Shown here: one piece after another, positions 24,021-37,238 of the stretch
How positions within the stretch are numbered: position 1 is the first letter of the stretch
Layout of the letters: the number at the start of each line of letters is the position of its first letter
From: Nipponacmea schrenckii
Lineage: Eukaryota > Mollusca > Gastropoda > Lottiidae
NCBI GenBank assembly: GCA_030562195.1
Contig: JAUJPP010000012.1
Span: 18,538,001 to 18,602,000, forward strand
Direction: 5' to 3'
DNA length: 64,000 nucleotides
The notes under the pieces: model-generated
What the model was told of the DNA's origin: nothing
The model's database searches: none
The model's input: only the letters and a program-made list of their open reading frames with translations
Translations under genes and position numbers: made by a program

Positions 24021-24604
24021 TACTGACGTCATCAAAGACTTAGCTTGAAAGTTGAATGGAGCAAATCGATACCCTGATACTCATAGAATTTAGAAAACCT
24101 CTTTACTTTTTAAAATAACTTCCGTATATCCGAAGCTCTTGTCAATATCACTTATATCATTTATAATTTTGAATTTTGTTTTCAATTTATTATTTTTTCA
24201 CAATACGCAACAGATTTTGTGGGGTTTTAATGAAAATTATTTACACTTCGCAAATAACTACATGAACATAAAAGTAGTTCACAATCATGTTGAATCTTGA
24301 AAAACTTCTTCTGATTATTCAAAGCTGTTGTGAACTAAAGTTCATGTGTCTTATTTGAATGTAAGAGCCCTCGACAGCTTGTCGAACAGTTATACTAAAG
24401 CATAATCTTTCAAAACATCGTTAATTTATCTAACATAAAAAGATAAATGTCATGTACATGGCAAAGTCTTACTACTAAATCGATTTGTAAAATGTTAAAT
24501 CTTAGAAAGAAAAACAAATATATTTCATTAGTGTCAAATTGATTATCGACACTTGAGCTAAAAAAAACCCCATCTGTTGCACATTCAAACGACAATGATG
24601 TCAA
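24021..24604. other. Non-coding stretch, nothing recognised
   Basis: AT-rich, only short frames, no repeat structure noticed. Confidence 0.45.
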
Positions 24605-24609
24605 ATGAA

Positions 24610-24890
24610 TAAAGGATATAAAAAAAATATGCTATGTTTTGGAATGAATAAACTATGCTATGAAATATATATGCTATGAAATGAGTATGATGTGTAATGA
24701 ACAGAAAATGATATGCTTTGAAATGAATATGTTATGCTATGTTCTGACAATCTTAGACATGAAATAAATATGCTATGCTATGTAAGGAATATGCCATTCT
24801 ATGAAATGAATGTGCTATAACATGAATATGCTATGCAATGCATATGGTAATATTGTATATGCAATGAATATGCCATGCTATACAGATTCC
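24610..24890. repeat. ATG-rich low-complexity repeat
   Basis: Irregular reiterations of ATGCTATGAAATGAATAT-type text with variable spacing. It lies directly before the 36-bp array. Confidence 0.75.
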
Positions 24891-25550
24891 GTCTGTTATT
24901 TCCATGTTTAAACCATGCATGATTTCGCATATTATTTCCAGGTAAGAATCATTCGTAGGTTCCTATGTTGTTTCCATGTAAGAACAATACGTAGTTTCGT
25001 ATATTAATTCCTTGTACGGACCCTACTATAGTTCAGAACTATATTATTTCCATTTAAGAACCATACATAGCTTAGATTGTTATTTCCATGTTAGTATAAT
25101 ACGTAGTTTCTATGTTATTTCATTGAAAAGCTATAAGCAGTTTCCGAAGTTATTTCCATGTTAGAACCTTGGGTTATTTCTATGTTATAAACCATACTTA
25201 GTTTCTTATATTATTTCCATTTTAGAAGTATGTGTAGTTTCGTATGTTATTTCAATGTAAGAACCATGCATAGTTTCGTATGTTATTTCAATGTAAGAAC
25301 CATGTATAGTTTCGTATGTTATTTCCATGTTATACCTATACGTTGTTTCGCATGTTATTTCCATGTTATAACCGTGCGTTGTTTCGTATGTTATTTCCAT
25401 GTAAGAACCATGCGTAGTTTCGTATGTTATTTCCATGTAAGAACGATGCATAGTTTCGTATGTTATTGCATGTTATTTCCATGTAAGAACCAAGCATAGT
25501 TTCGTATGTTATTTCTATGCAAGAACCATGCATATTTCTATACCTAGTTC
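24891..25550. repeat. Minisatellite, ~36-bp unit
   Basis: TAGTTTCGTATGTTATTTCC plus ATGTAAGAACCATGCA repeats, with anchors such as 25271 and 25307 (36 bp apart). The left part is diverged and the central part (25220-25530) regular. Because 36 is a multiple of three, both strands stay open for more than 80 codons (25230-25499 plus, 25206-25451 minus). These frames are repeat artefacts. Confidence 0.93.
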
Positions 25551-27180
25551 TGTATTAAAATAAAATTTTTAAAAACGACGAGGACTTTGCAAGTTGAAAA
25601 CAATTCACTATGGCCCTGGAGACTCCTGATCTATTTTATCTGAATTTAATTGAGTGCCACAACGACTATAATTTTAAAAAGAAATATGTGTGGTACAATA
25701 TTGAAAATTTTTTATGAAATTTTCCCTAAATATGACAGCAACAATACGTAATCTATAAGTATGTCCCAAGCATCTATATATATATATGAACTCAACGTTG
25801 ATCTCCGTATTAACTCCACATTGTTGTAATCAATACATCAACATGAATAACACAATAATATAACATTTTTTTCAAAGTCTCCGGAGGACCAATAAACAAA
25901 TTGAAAGTTTCATACCGAACATAAAACTGCTTAAAGAATACAACTAAACTGTGTGTTTACTTCAGGAGAGAAAGACTAAAAAACCGTTATTAAATAATTA
26001 TGTGGGTACTGAATATTCGTAGATTTCGTAGATCAATCTAAAACTTCGTATACTCTCGAATTACACTAAAACCTTGTAAATATTCTACGTCTTTTAAACA
26101 GGCCTTTTGACAATCAACGAAATTTGGAACCTAGAAAACAACAGTATCGTATAACTTATCTTTTACCACAATAATTATTCGAATCGCAATTTAACCAGCG
26201 CCTTTTGTAAAATATTAACTGTTCATTCTCAATCACCTATTGAAAGTGAGACAAGCCTGTGCCTTTGCTTCCATAGCTTCACCGAATTTTACACCCTAAA
26301 ATTTCTAATATAGAGACAATATTGACAGTCTTACCTTGTGTACATATGACTTCACCTGTAGTAGGTTTCTAAATAAAAGTAATATTCCTTATGGTTGAAA
26401 ACTGCCTATTTCATACCACGTATAGTGTGATTATTTAAACATTTCTTTGTATAGAAATGGATATGTGTAAGGTTGGTTTGAGTTGACATATTGCCCTTCA
26501 ACGTTGTAAATTGTTGCCTTGAAACCAATCGATCACACATGAAATGTATAATTTTTTGTTAGATGTAATAAAACTGAAAAAAAAAACATGTTATTAATGA
26601 ACTATTTTCAGCCTGTGACATGCCTTAAAAAATAAAACTTATATTTTCATATTTTACATTTCAGAACGTGTTTTTTAATATGTTGGCTTGTTGGCATTAA
26701 TAGTGAAAAACTTTATAGTCAGACACATTTAATATTTCTATATAGCTCTACAATAAAAGGTATTGTGCACGATTTATCGGTGAGAACATATTTTCTTATT
26801 GCCAATTAATTAAAAAATAATATCAACTTGATAAGAAGGGTGCAGGCTGAGTTAATGAAACTTACGAAGAGTTTGCCAGTACATTTAAAATGACTCATTG
26901 CGTTAATTTATAACATTTGACAAACAAACAAACAAACGTATAACATTTGAATAAATACTGCTTATATCATTATAATAGAATATATATGAACGGTTTACTA
27001 AGTAACATTGTTAAAAAGAACGATATTTTGATTTCTGTTTATCATTTTATATTAGATATTAGACACATTTTGGCAAAATAATTTGGTTTTGTTTACAACT
27101 TTTAGAATAAAGAATTGAGTTCTGGTAAATGTTTAGAAAGATAAATTTAGTTATTTATAAAATTTCCAGACATTATTTTT
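25551..27180. other. Non-coding stretch
   Basis: AT-rich with a TATATATATA tract near 25780 and an ACAAACAAACAAAC microsatellite near 26920. No gene recognised. Confidence 0.5.
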
Positions 27181-27184
27181 AACA

Positions 27185-29365
27185 TTGGTTAAGTGTTATT
27201 TACAAATTTTAGAACGATTAGTGTTATTTACAAATTTTAGAACGATTAAGTGTTATTTAAAAATTTTAGAACGTTTAAGTGTTATTTACAAATTTGAGAA
27301 CGATTAACCATTATTTATAAATTTTAGCACGATTGAGTGTTATTTACAAATTTTAGAACGATTAAGTGTTATTTACAAATTTTAGAACGATTAATTGTCA
27401 TTTACAAATTTTAGAACGATTAACCATTATTTATAAATTTTAACACGATTAAGTGTTATTTACAAATTTGAGAACGATTAACCGTTATTTATAAATTTTA
27501 GCACGATTGAGTGTTACTACACATTTTAGAATGATTAAGTGTTATTAACAAATTTTAATACGATTAAGTGCTTTTTACAAATTTTAGAACGATTAGTGTT
27601 ATTTATAAATTTTAGAACGATTGAGTCTTATTTATAAATTTGAGAAAGATTAACCATTATTTATAAATTTTAGCACGATTAAGTGTTATTTACAAATTTG
27701 AGAACGATTAACCGTTATTTATAAATTTTAGCACGATTAATTGTACTAAAAATTTTAGAACGGTTAAGTGTTATTAACAAATTTTAATACGATTAAGTGT
27801 TTTTTACAAACTATATATAGATTAAGTGTTATTTAGAACGATTAATTGAGTTCTGTTGACAAATTAGGATATTAATATTAAACATTTATTTATTAGAGTT
27901 TTGGGAAAAGTGATTTCTTTTTACGAATTTCTGAACTTGAAGATTACTTGTGGGACTTAGTGAAAGGCAGGACGGCATTTCAATATCACCATCAAATGGA
28001 TATCAAAATGGATATAGGTAAATACCGGTGCCTACAATGTTTATGGCGACATAATTTTGATAAAGTTTCTAAATACTTTATCTGTTGATTTTATCAGACG
28101 GGTCACGTTTAGATATTCATCAATATCGATGAAATCGATAATATGTTATAATCTTTAGTAGATCATAATCTAACATTTTTTACAAATTTTAGAACGATTA
28201 AGTGTTATTTACAAATTTTAGAACGATTAGTGTTATTTACAAGTTTTAGAACGATTAAGTGTTATTTACAAATTTTAGAACGATTAACCATTATTTATAA
28301 ATTTTAACACGATTAAGTGTTATTTACAAATTTGAGAACGATTAACCGTTATTTATAAATTTTAGCACGATTGAGTGTTACTACACATTTTAGAATGATT
28401 AAGTGTTATTTACAAATTTTAGAACGATTAAGTGTTATTTACAAATTTTAGAACGATTAACCATTATTTATAAATTTTAGAACGATTAAGTGTCATTTAC
28501 AAATTTTAGAACGATTAAGTGTCATTTACAAATTTTAGAACGATTAACCATTATTTATAAATTTTAGAACGATTAAGTGTCATTTACAAATTTTAGAACG
28601 ATTAACCATTATTTATAAATTTTAGCACGATTAAGTGTTATTTATAAATTTTAGCATGATTAAGTGTTATTTACAAATTTGAGAACGATTAACCGTTATT
28701 TATAAATTTTAGCACGATTGAGTGTTACTACACATTTTAGAATGATTAAGTGTTATTAACAAATTTTAATACGATTAAGTGCTTTTTACAAATATTAGAA
28801 CGATTAGTGTTATTTATAAATTTTAGAGCGATTGAGTGTTATTTACAAATTTTAGAACGATTAACCATTATTTACAAATTTGAGAACGATTAACCGTTAT
28901 TTATAAATTTTAGCCCGATTAATTGTACTAAAAATTTTAGAACGATTAAGTGTTATTAACAAATTTTAATACGATTAAGTGTTTTTTACAAACTGTATAT
29001 AGATTAAGTGATATTTAGAACGATTAATTGAGTTCTGCTGACAAATTAGGATATTAATATTAAACATTTATTTATTAGAGTTTTGGGAAAAGTGATTTCT
29101 TTTTACGAATTTCTGAACTTGAAGATTACTTGTGGGACTTAGTGAAAGGCAGGACGGCATTTCAATATCACCATCAAATGGATATCAAAATGGGTATAGG
29201 TAACTGCCGGCGGCTACAATGTTTATGGCGACATAATTTTGATAAAGTTTCTAAATACTTTATCTTTTGATTTTATCAGACGGGTCACGTTTGGACATTC
29301 ATCAATATCGATGATATCGATAATATGTAATCATCTTTAGTAGATCATAATCTAACATCTAACCG
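27185..29365. repeat. Higher-order array: 29-bp units plus a duplicated ~340-bp spacer
   Basis: AAGTGTTATTTACAAATTTT plus AGAACGATT (29 bp) and the sister variant AACCATTATTTATAAATTTT fill 27185-27850 and 28165-29020. Each block is followed by the same ~340-bp unique segment (27835-28165 and 29017-29365; for example GAGTTCTG at 27848 and 29030). The spacers contain GGCAGGACGGCATTTCAATA and CAGACGGGTCACGTTT and differ at few bases. So a whole block plus spacer of about 1.2 kb was duplicated in tandem on top of the 29-bp expansion. Confidence 0.94.
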
Positions 29366-29374
29366 AACTTACTA

Positions 29375-29605
29375 AGATGTCCTAGGGCCGAAACAGCGTC
29401 TAGTTGTTCAGATGGGACAATAAACCAAGGCCCCGTGTGCTACAGCCTTTGCACGTTTAGATCCCTCGACAGTTGGAAATAAATAGTAGGTTATTGGCGC
29501 TGTCCTGGTAAAAGTTCTCATCTTGGACCCTACATGACGTTGCCCATATTCATCAGCCAATTTGGTGCAGAAGTGTTGGACGTAAAACTCCTTTTGTTCC
29601 TTCTT
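29375..29605 (+). repeat. SINE-like element
   Basis: GATGGGACAATAAACCAAGG, TTTGCACGTTTAGATCCCTC, GGTTATTGGCGCTGTCCTGG and GGTGCAGAAGTGTTGGACG occur in the same order as at 10590-10960. It inserted at, or was left at, the right edge of the 29-bp higher-order array. Confidence 0.65.
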
Positions 29606-29764
29606 TTAACTTACTGAGGAAGGTTTTTTCCTCTTCACAACAGCGAAACATTGTTGCGTTTAGACGGTGACTAATCATCTGGTCGTGATATTTTCTTCAA
29701 CAAACGTTTGAAACAACATCTGTATGATAGGTTTTGAGATCAATGGGTGTGGTAGCTTTGACCA

Positions 29765-30310
29765 AATTAATATAGGCTGTGGTAGGTTAAAAACGACACA
29801 ATATAATGTATAGTATAAGGTAGGTAAGAAACAAAATGTGTATAGCAGGTTAGAACCAAAACAATTAAGAATTGTAGGTTTAAACTAAAATAATAGTAGG
29901 TTTTAGCCATATTATTGTATTAGGGTTTTATCTAAATATGTATGGTAGGTTAGAACCAATATAATGTATGGTAGGTCAGGAACAAAATATGTATACATGT
30001 AGTAGGTTTTACTACAATATGTATGGTAGGTTAGAACCAGTATAATGTATGGTAGGTCAGGAACAAAATATGTATAGTAGGTTTTATGTACAATATGTAT
30101 GCGTAGGTAAGTACCAAAATAATGTATGATGGTTAGAAACCAAATATATGTATGGTAAGTTAGAACCAAAGTAAATAGGGTTTAACCTACATATGTATAT
30201 CGTAAGTTAAAACCCAAATACATATGGTAGGTTTTATTCGAAATATGTATGGTAGGTTTTAATCCAAATATTTATTGTAAATCAAAATATATTATGTAGG
30301 GTAGGTTAGA
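29765..30310. repeat. Degenerate minisatellite, ~28-bp unit
   Basis: ATGTATGGTAGGTTAGAACCAA and ATGTATGGTAGGTCAGGAAC alternate, with GTAGGTTTTA variants at the edges. An 85-codon minus-strand frame across it is a repeat artefact. Confidence 0.88.
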
Positions 30311-30634
30311 TCCTTGATTTCTGATTCAATAAATGTCAAACAAAGGCTCGACAAAAGCCTATATCCGAAAGTTTAATAAGCAATATTTTAAGTAATAAAT
30401 AATATGTACAGAGCAGATAATAATAACTAATGATTCATTTATGATATATACGGTCACTTAGATAAGAGAAGATCTGTCGGTATGACACCATAGATAATAT
30501 GTTAAAACTCGTTAATGGTGAAGACGTCGCAATCTAGGGTAAATAATCTATTGAGAATTTAAGCCTATTTTTTGCCGTATGCCGTTAATCTTTCCCCAAA
30601 CATAAGTATTAGTTCTACCTTATGGCACCTGCAA

Positions 30635-30960
30635 ACAACAGTAGAATGTCATGTTTCAGTATAGAATGTCATGTTTCAGTAGAATGTCATGTTTCATTAG
30701 AATGTCACTAGATTGCTATGTCTCAATAGAATGTCTTATTTCACTAGAATGTCACTAGATTGATATGTTTCAGTAGAATGTCATGTTTCAGTAGAATGTC
30801 ACTAGATTGCTATGTTTCAGTAGAATGTCATGTTTCAGTAGACTGTCTTGTGTCAGTAGATTGCCTTGTTTTAGTCGAATGTCTCGTTTCAGAAGAAAGT
30901 CACGTTTCAGTATCATGTCTTGTTTCAATAGATTGCCTTCTTTCAGTAGATTATAACATT
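30635..30960. repeat. Minisatellite, 18-bp unit
   Basis: TGTCATGTTTCAGTAGAA repeats, with TGTCACTAGATTGCTATG inserts of the same length. Eighteen is a multiple of three, which explains the 74-codon frame with repeated VSVECHVSVDCL-type text. Confidence 0.92.
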
Positions 30961-31269
30961 ATGTGGCTACAATACCATCAATAAAGAAGGAACAATATTT
31001 ATACGTTGACGTCGTATATCGTATATCGATAAATCCAGTTTAATTGTAAACAAATGACATAAAACATGTTCAGTAAATATATTACAACGATTTATTGAAC
31101 CAGTGATATTATAACCAGTCATTATGTTTATAATAACATTTCTGATTGAAATGAAAGACAATGGAGATTGACTTCAAACTTTTCTGCTTCTTTATGGCGA
31201 ATGAATGTGGACAGGGCCATACATAATACAACCCTTTATTAAATGTCTGACAAATCTTACCCTTTGCAA

Positions 31270-31400
31270 TTTGAAATTAATGTTCTTCTATTTGAAGAAA
31301 TAAAAGGGGTAACGGCATGCATTGTGGAATGAGGGAAATTTTGCTAGAACGCCAACAATAGCCTATTCTTCTCCGAGAATAAGATGATGCAGACTCGATA
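31270..31400 (-). repeat. SINE-like fragment, minus orientation
   Basis: Read in reverse it contains AATAGGCTATTGTTGGCG and CTAGCAAAATTTCCCTCATT, matching the middle of the SINE-like units (GGCTTAGCAAAATTTCGCTC at 10855). Ends are lost. Confidence 0.45.
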
Positions 31401-31825
31401 TTAAATTAAATTTTGCTGTTTTGATTCTACCGGAGAATTTAATGGATAAATCTCTTTTCAATGAACAATAATCGGTTGTGGCCACTAGTACAATAAATTC
31501 AGTTAAAAGTTCACTAATCTAAAGGACCGGAGTGTGATCACGACATCGGTCACGATGGTAGATTATTATACTTATACCACTAATGAAGGGTTGGATAGGA
31601 AGTCATAAAGGTCATTCAGTTGCTATACATTAACCAAGCAGCGTACGTTGATTTTGGAACTGGCTAATATCGGAGTACCTTTAAGCCACTGTTCGAGAAG
31701 AATTGTTTCCCATATTCTCACCCAGAAGCAAAACATCGGAACATAGAAATAAACATGATTTCGAAATACCAACTTCAGCTTCAAGGGGTGGAGACAGGGA
31801 GCTATCAATAACAAATTTTATAACC

Positions 31826-32159
31826 TTAGAGGGATACTGCGTCTTAAAATGAACATAAAATTTGTAAATTTTAAATTTGGCCAATAAGGGCTCTATTCAT
31901 CAGTAAATAAACCAGCTGTCATAAATGACATACAAAAAAAAAATGTCCAAAAACTTAGTAATTATCCATAAAGATGCATTTGATTATTGAAAAACGCGTA
32001 ATAAATTGATTAAACGTTTTACAAAAATGTAAAAGATGTGTGAGTTTTAAGATTTTAAGGGATTCTGTTAATTTGTGACACCAGGTTAGCTTAATGGTGA
32101 ATATGTGTTCATATTTCCATTCTTGAGAACTAAAATGTTATATTGCAGTATCCCTTTAA
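31826..32159 (+). mobile_element. MITE with 15-bp terminal inverted repeats
   Basis: The left end TTAGAGGGATACTGC and the right end GCAGTATCCCTTTAA are inverted repeats with one mismatch. The 334-bp body has no coding capacity. Related copies lie at 47914-48240 and, inverted and shortened, at 48590-48770; all share TAATTATCCATAAAGATG and CTCTTATTGG/CCAATAAGAGCTCTATTCATC text. The target duplication is not certain (TA or TTA). Confidence 0.82.
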
Positions 32160-35100
32160 CTGCGTCCTTTTCAAACAACCAAATATGATTTCGGGCCTGC
32201 TATGAGTAATCAAAAACAGTGTATGTTTTAGCTTGACAATTCTGGTCATATCTGCGCGTGATGTCACATCGAAATCACGCCAGCACACTGTGCCTCATAG
32301 AGACCACACTCGCCTTTACTAGAATCAGGACACGAGGATAAATGGAAGACATTTTAAAGGTGTGAGCATGCCGAACTACTTTTCTATGTCCTAAAATACA
32401 ATGACCCATGGCGTCATTCGACTGATTTAGTCTAATAATGGACTATTTTCGGGTCTGTTATTTCTATGAGGTAAACACGACGCGATAGTTTCGGATGGGG
32501 AAGCAAGGTCAAGAGTGTGTTTGTGTACTCTTAACAAGGTATGAACACCCAAAGTCTAGCCAATGCAACAGACGGTCTTTTGCAAAATAGACAACAATTT
32601 ATTGACAAAGCACCTATCTCTGTCAATTGTTTTGTTTGCTAATGATTCAGCTCATTTCCTGCCATTGAAAACTCATGTCTATGGTCGTAATTTCCGTGCG
32701 GGGGGGGGGGGTGTTTTGTTTTGGGTTTTCTTCCATGGTTAACCATGATCTGACGAAATCATTATGCATCGTCTGTTCAAGGTTATATGATATTTATCCA
32801 ATGAAATGGTCTTGTGAATAAACTGCAGCTTCTTACAATAATGATATGAATTATACACTTTTTCCTATGGTATTCTTGTTTTGTGTTGTAACCCCTTTCA
32901 GGATCCTTGATCGATTCCGAAACAGAAGCTTAAAGTGCCCCCCCCCCCAAAATACACTCAAACTAAGGTTTGAATCTCTGAATTCCTTTAAGTTTATGAC
33001 GTGGAAAAATATTTGAATCCATAGAATTCTTGTCTAGATTATTTTAACGATATAAACGAAGAGAGTGATTAAACCTTTGCATAAACTTGGTTATTATGTG
33101 GTGTATGATCGATAATCTTTGATAATAAATTGAGATTTATGTCTGATATAACTTGAACTTTTGATGATTGTCAACGCACTGCGGTGCTCTATGAGGTGGA
33201 ATTTACAGTGGCAAAATGTCAAGGAATTGAATCGTTCAGAAAGCCAGAGACTTTGGGTATTTCCAATTTTCATCTCTTGACAATGAATAGCCGGCTGTCA
33301 GACATACTAGGTATTGGTGAATAAGAACTCGTTCTGAAAACAACACATTCTTTATCGTTGAACAAATTTAATTATTTTCTTCCTATTGCTTCGATTTGAA
33401 AACGAATTAGGCTTTTTAAGCTTTCTTGGCAAAATGAACCTCAACATCGTAACAGTGTTCATTCCATTGCCGCCGTCAAACTTATTATTAATATATGGAG
33501 CACAAAGAAAGGTTGGAATACTCAATTTCATTTGATTATACATTATATTATATATGTAGCATTACTGACTAGCCTGATGGGCCTCGCTTGATCTGCCACA
33601 TCCATACGACATACACATGTATTAGTTTGGTCCACCTACTCCTTGCGATTTCAAATCAGTAAGATTTGACTCCATATAAAGATCATAAAAATGTTATTGC
33701 CCTCTGGGCTTAATGCGTGTATACAAGAACATTTACATATACAAGTCGTGTATACTTTGCAATAGTTATATTTATGGTCGGCCTTTGTTAGTCTTGACAA
33801 TAAATGTATATCGTAATCATTATTTAAGAGGCATTTTAGTATTTGCTTTAGTGCTTTTTCGAGTGGCTTTTGGGGGATCAATTCAATTCAGTTTATTGAT
33901 TTTCGTGTAGAAATCATACTTGGTTAAAACTTGGACAAAATAGGTCTCAATACTTTATACAGTATAGGTAAAGGATTACTCACACTTTCGTTAGATTAAA
34001 GCTATCATGCTTCAACTTCAATAGTTCTAGGGTTAAGTTAGGATTATCTCCCTTGGCTTCTTCCGTGTCTTCCTCTGTGTTTAGATTATTGGTTCTTCTT
34101 CTTTGGTTATCTTCTTTCTTATTGTTAAGAGCGTCATTCTCTTATTATTTCACCTACATGTATTCGTCTTCTGTGAATCTTCGTTCTGTTTATGAAGACT
34201 GAATCGCCCCTCTGGCTTCATCTGTGATTCTTGTTGACGTTTTACTGAAAACCGTGTCAACGTTCGACAACTAGAGCGCAGGCGGCTCTTCTGGTGTGCT
34301 GGCATGGTGATCATTCCTATTTCACTTAAAAATTAATAAACCGTCTTACAGATTGAACTGATGGGCGTGACTTATCTGGCCTTTATTGTGGTTGAAGGCG
34401 ACCATATTTTGTACAATAAGCATGACGATTGCAAGTTGATAAAATCATAGACAGAGGGCAGAGAAGCAGGCTTGTTTTTTATTCTTGAATAATTAATTTC
34501 GTGTAATTAAAGCATGATAGCTTTAATGATAAGCATAAAAAACATACTAATGAATATGTTCTTTAATCTTCTAACAATAAACTATGATTTATCGCTATAT
34601 TATTATCCCGTGTCTTTAAGCTATATTCAGGAGATATCTTAACTATTGACGAGTAACACTACTGATTTGAATGGAGGCTAGTTAAAGCTAGGCTGTTAAC
34701 AAGTTTTTTAGTGTCTAGATTGATATGCCTGCGTGTCAATGAATTTAATAAATTACAAGTAACAGTAACACTCTCTTGGCTAACCAATTAAATATATCGA
34801 TTCTTGTTTTAAGGGAGAAACTACATGGGAGTTTTGTGCTTATAGCACGTCCATAGAGTTGACACGCCTGACATCAAAACCTTGACATTTGTCCCCCTAT
34901 ATAGTAAGTCTACTCCCTATTTTTATCCAAAGTCTCAGGAGGTGAGTGCAGTCACTGGGTTTAAACTATTTTTGTTGTAGATTGACGTGCGTTCATAGAA
35001 ACCATTGTTTACGTATCTAAATATATATAGCGTGTAAATATTGTTTAAATCATTGACTTGCGATAGGTAAAAAACAAACACCTTATCATTCGTAGGTGAT

Positions 35101-35250
35101 TGCAGAACTCACCTTGGTGTAAGTTAGTTAAAAACTTTCTGGGGCGATTTGAAGCGAATGGCTGCAATAGGGCCATTTGGATTTCCATGATTTCCAGAGC
35201 CAGCTATTTGTGATGGTCATTTATACGATCAACACCAACCCATACTCTAC
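32160..35250. other. Long non-coding stretch
   Basis: No gene recognised. It contains a G11 run near 32700 and a C11 run near 32939. Short frames at 33352-33543 and 33651-33910 lack motifs and a start context. Before 35250 the expected upstream part of the Penelope-like reverse transcriptase is missing. Confidence 0.5.
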
Positions 35251-35251
35251 T

Positions 35252-36526
35252 TAATGGTGTCTTTCACTATTAATAAAACGGGATGATTTTTATTTTAACG
35301 GTAAGGTTTATCTTCAAACTTCAGGAACAGCAATGGGTAAGCGATTTGCCCCAAGTTATGCCAATATTTTCATTGCAGAATGGGAACGCGAAATTGAATT
35401 GATCTCTCCTTTTAAACCATTTTTCTACGGGCGCTCTTTGGATGCCATATTTTTAATTTGGCAACACAATATTCAGGAATTCTGGCAATACTTCGAAATT
35501 TTAAATAGCCATCACCCATCAATCAAATTAATAGCAAATATAAGTTATAATAGCATAGACTTTCTCGACACAACAGTATTCAAAGGACCGGATTTTAATG
35601 AAACTATAAAGGCTGATATCAAAGTATTTTTCAAACCCACTGATACACACCAACTTTTATTGAAAAGCTCTTTTCATCCTAAACATACATTTTCAGGCAT
35701 AATAAAATCGCAAGTTTTACGGTTCCGTAGAATTTGCACCAGAACAGAGGATTTTGATGATGTGTGCCAATGAGTCTTTAAGAAATTGCGAGAGCGGGGA
35801 TATTCAAAACGATATCTCCGCAGCATTAAAAGCAAAACTCTTTCAGAAATTGAGAACCGGAACACAATCCTCGTTCCGGTAAACTCTAATCAATCTTTCG
35901 GATCACGGCCGTGCAGATCTACAAGATGTAGGACCTGCGAGCATATTTTAACAACCAATTCCTTCTCTAATAAACATAACGGTAAACAATACCCTATTAA
36001 CGGTGAGCTTTCCTGTGCCAGCACAAATATTATTTACCTAATTTCATGCGAAAAATGCCACTTACAATACGTAGGCGAAACTCAAAACTCTTTGAGAGAA
36101 AGAATTAACGGTCATCGTTTCGACATCTCCCATCACATGGATAAACCTATTGGGAACCATTTCAATTCTTTCAACCATTCCTTAGCAGATATGAAAGTGA
36201 CACCCATTGAAAAAGTCATCACAGTAGAAGACACCAACCCTAAAAGTTCAAGACTATACAGGGAGAGCTTTTGGATGAATCAACTAAAAACTATTTCACC
36301 CTCTGGATTAAATATACAGTTTGATTCTCAAATAATCCCATTTGTTGCTCCATTACATAACATTTCTTGCCAAGCATCCCGAATTATCAAAAGATACTAT
36401 ACCGAATTACAAAATAAATTTCCCACTGTTTTTTACAAAAAATTAGTCATAGCTTATTCAAAAAATAAAAATCTACAAGATATACTTGTTCGTGGTAGAC
36501 TTGACTCTATCGATAATGTAGAATGA
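35252..36526 (+). pseudogene. Penelope-like element, 5'-truncated RT plus GIY-YIG endonuclease
   Basis: An open frame runs from just after the TAA near 35249. It carries FNGKVYLQTSGTAMGKRFAP and YANIFIAEWERE, a signature of Penelope-like reverse transcriptases, which prime at chromosomal breaks or ends. The N-terminal half of the RT is absent. The YxDD-type catalytic site reads SLDAIFLIW, so the second aspartate is lost. An in-frame TGA at 35771-35773 splits the frame; the same frame continues with RERGYSKRYLRSIKSKTLSEI. Downstream are a cysteine motif (CRSTRCRTCEHI) and the GIY-YIG endonuclease: IIYLISCEKCHLQYVGET with RERINGHR. The nuclease part looks intact; the RT is dead. The gene ends at 36526 and a 3' tail probably reaches the A-run at about 37080. 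Confidence 0.88.
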
Positions 36527-37085
36527 CCCAACAGAACTTAATGTTCTCATTTTATAATATATAATAGTATGAAAGACTTTATTTTTTATAGTTGTAGCCA
36601 TTAATCAACTTTCTTCATTTTTCCAGAAATTTTGAAGCTGTCCTTTTGATCCTTTACTTTAATTATTTCCCTAAATGAAAATTATAAGTATTATTAATTC
36701 CTTCATTAGGTCCAAGATTTTTTATATGATAACGTTATGATTTTTTTCATTACACATAACCACACAATTATTGTAAACATAACTTTAACCCTGTGCCAGT
36801 GCCTTATATTGAATAGTAACTTGTTACTTTTCAATCACCCTAATCACTATTAATACTAGAGAAAGTAAATCTAATGGTCTGTAATATCCGTTAGCTGTTT
36901 TGGGACCCAACCAACCTAACATTAATGCTCTACTTGGTTTCTTAATTACTTTACTTATATGCGAGTATCACGATCATAATATTGGTATTTGAATCATGGC
37001 GATACATATCGCTAGAACAAGGCTCTGAAAATCACCTAAAAGGATGATATATGAAACTTGTTGAAATAAAAAAAAAAGAATTTCC
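36527..37085 (+). mobile_element. Probable 3' tail of the Penelope-like element
   Basis: The AT-rich tail after the endonuclease frame ends in GGATGATATATGAAACTTG, TTGAAAT and an A10 run near 37070-37080. Penelope-like 3' regions often carry a GATGA...GAAAC motif. The element limit is inferred. Confidence 0.4.
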
Positions 37086-37238
37086 TTTTATTATAGTTTG
37101 GATTACCAAGACTAAACGTTCTTAAAACCTAAGTTGTACCCTAGTTAACCGAGGTAGTTTCTTGGGGAGGGGAATAGTAGCCTATACCTTGACTACAATA
37201 ATAGCCATTAGATGATTTAATGTCATTTAGAAAGTGGC

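Noticed and set aside
25206..25499. Long frames on both strands
   Set aside because: Explained by a 36-bp repeat without stops.
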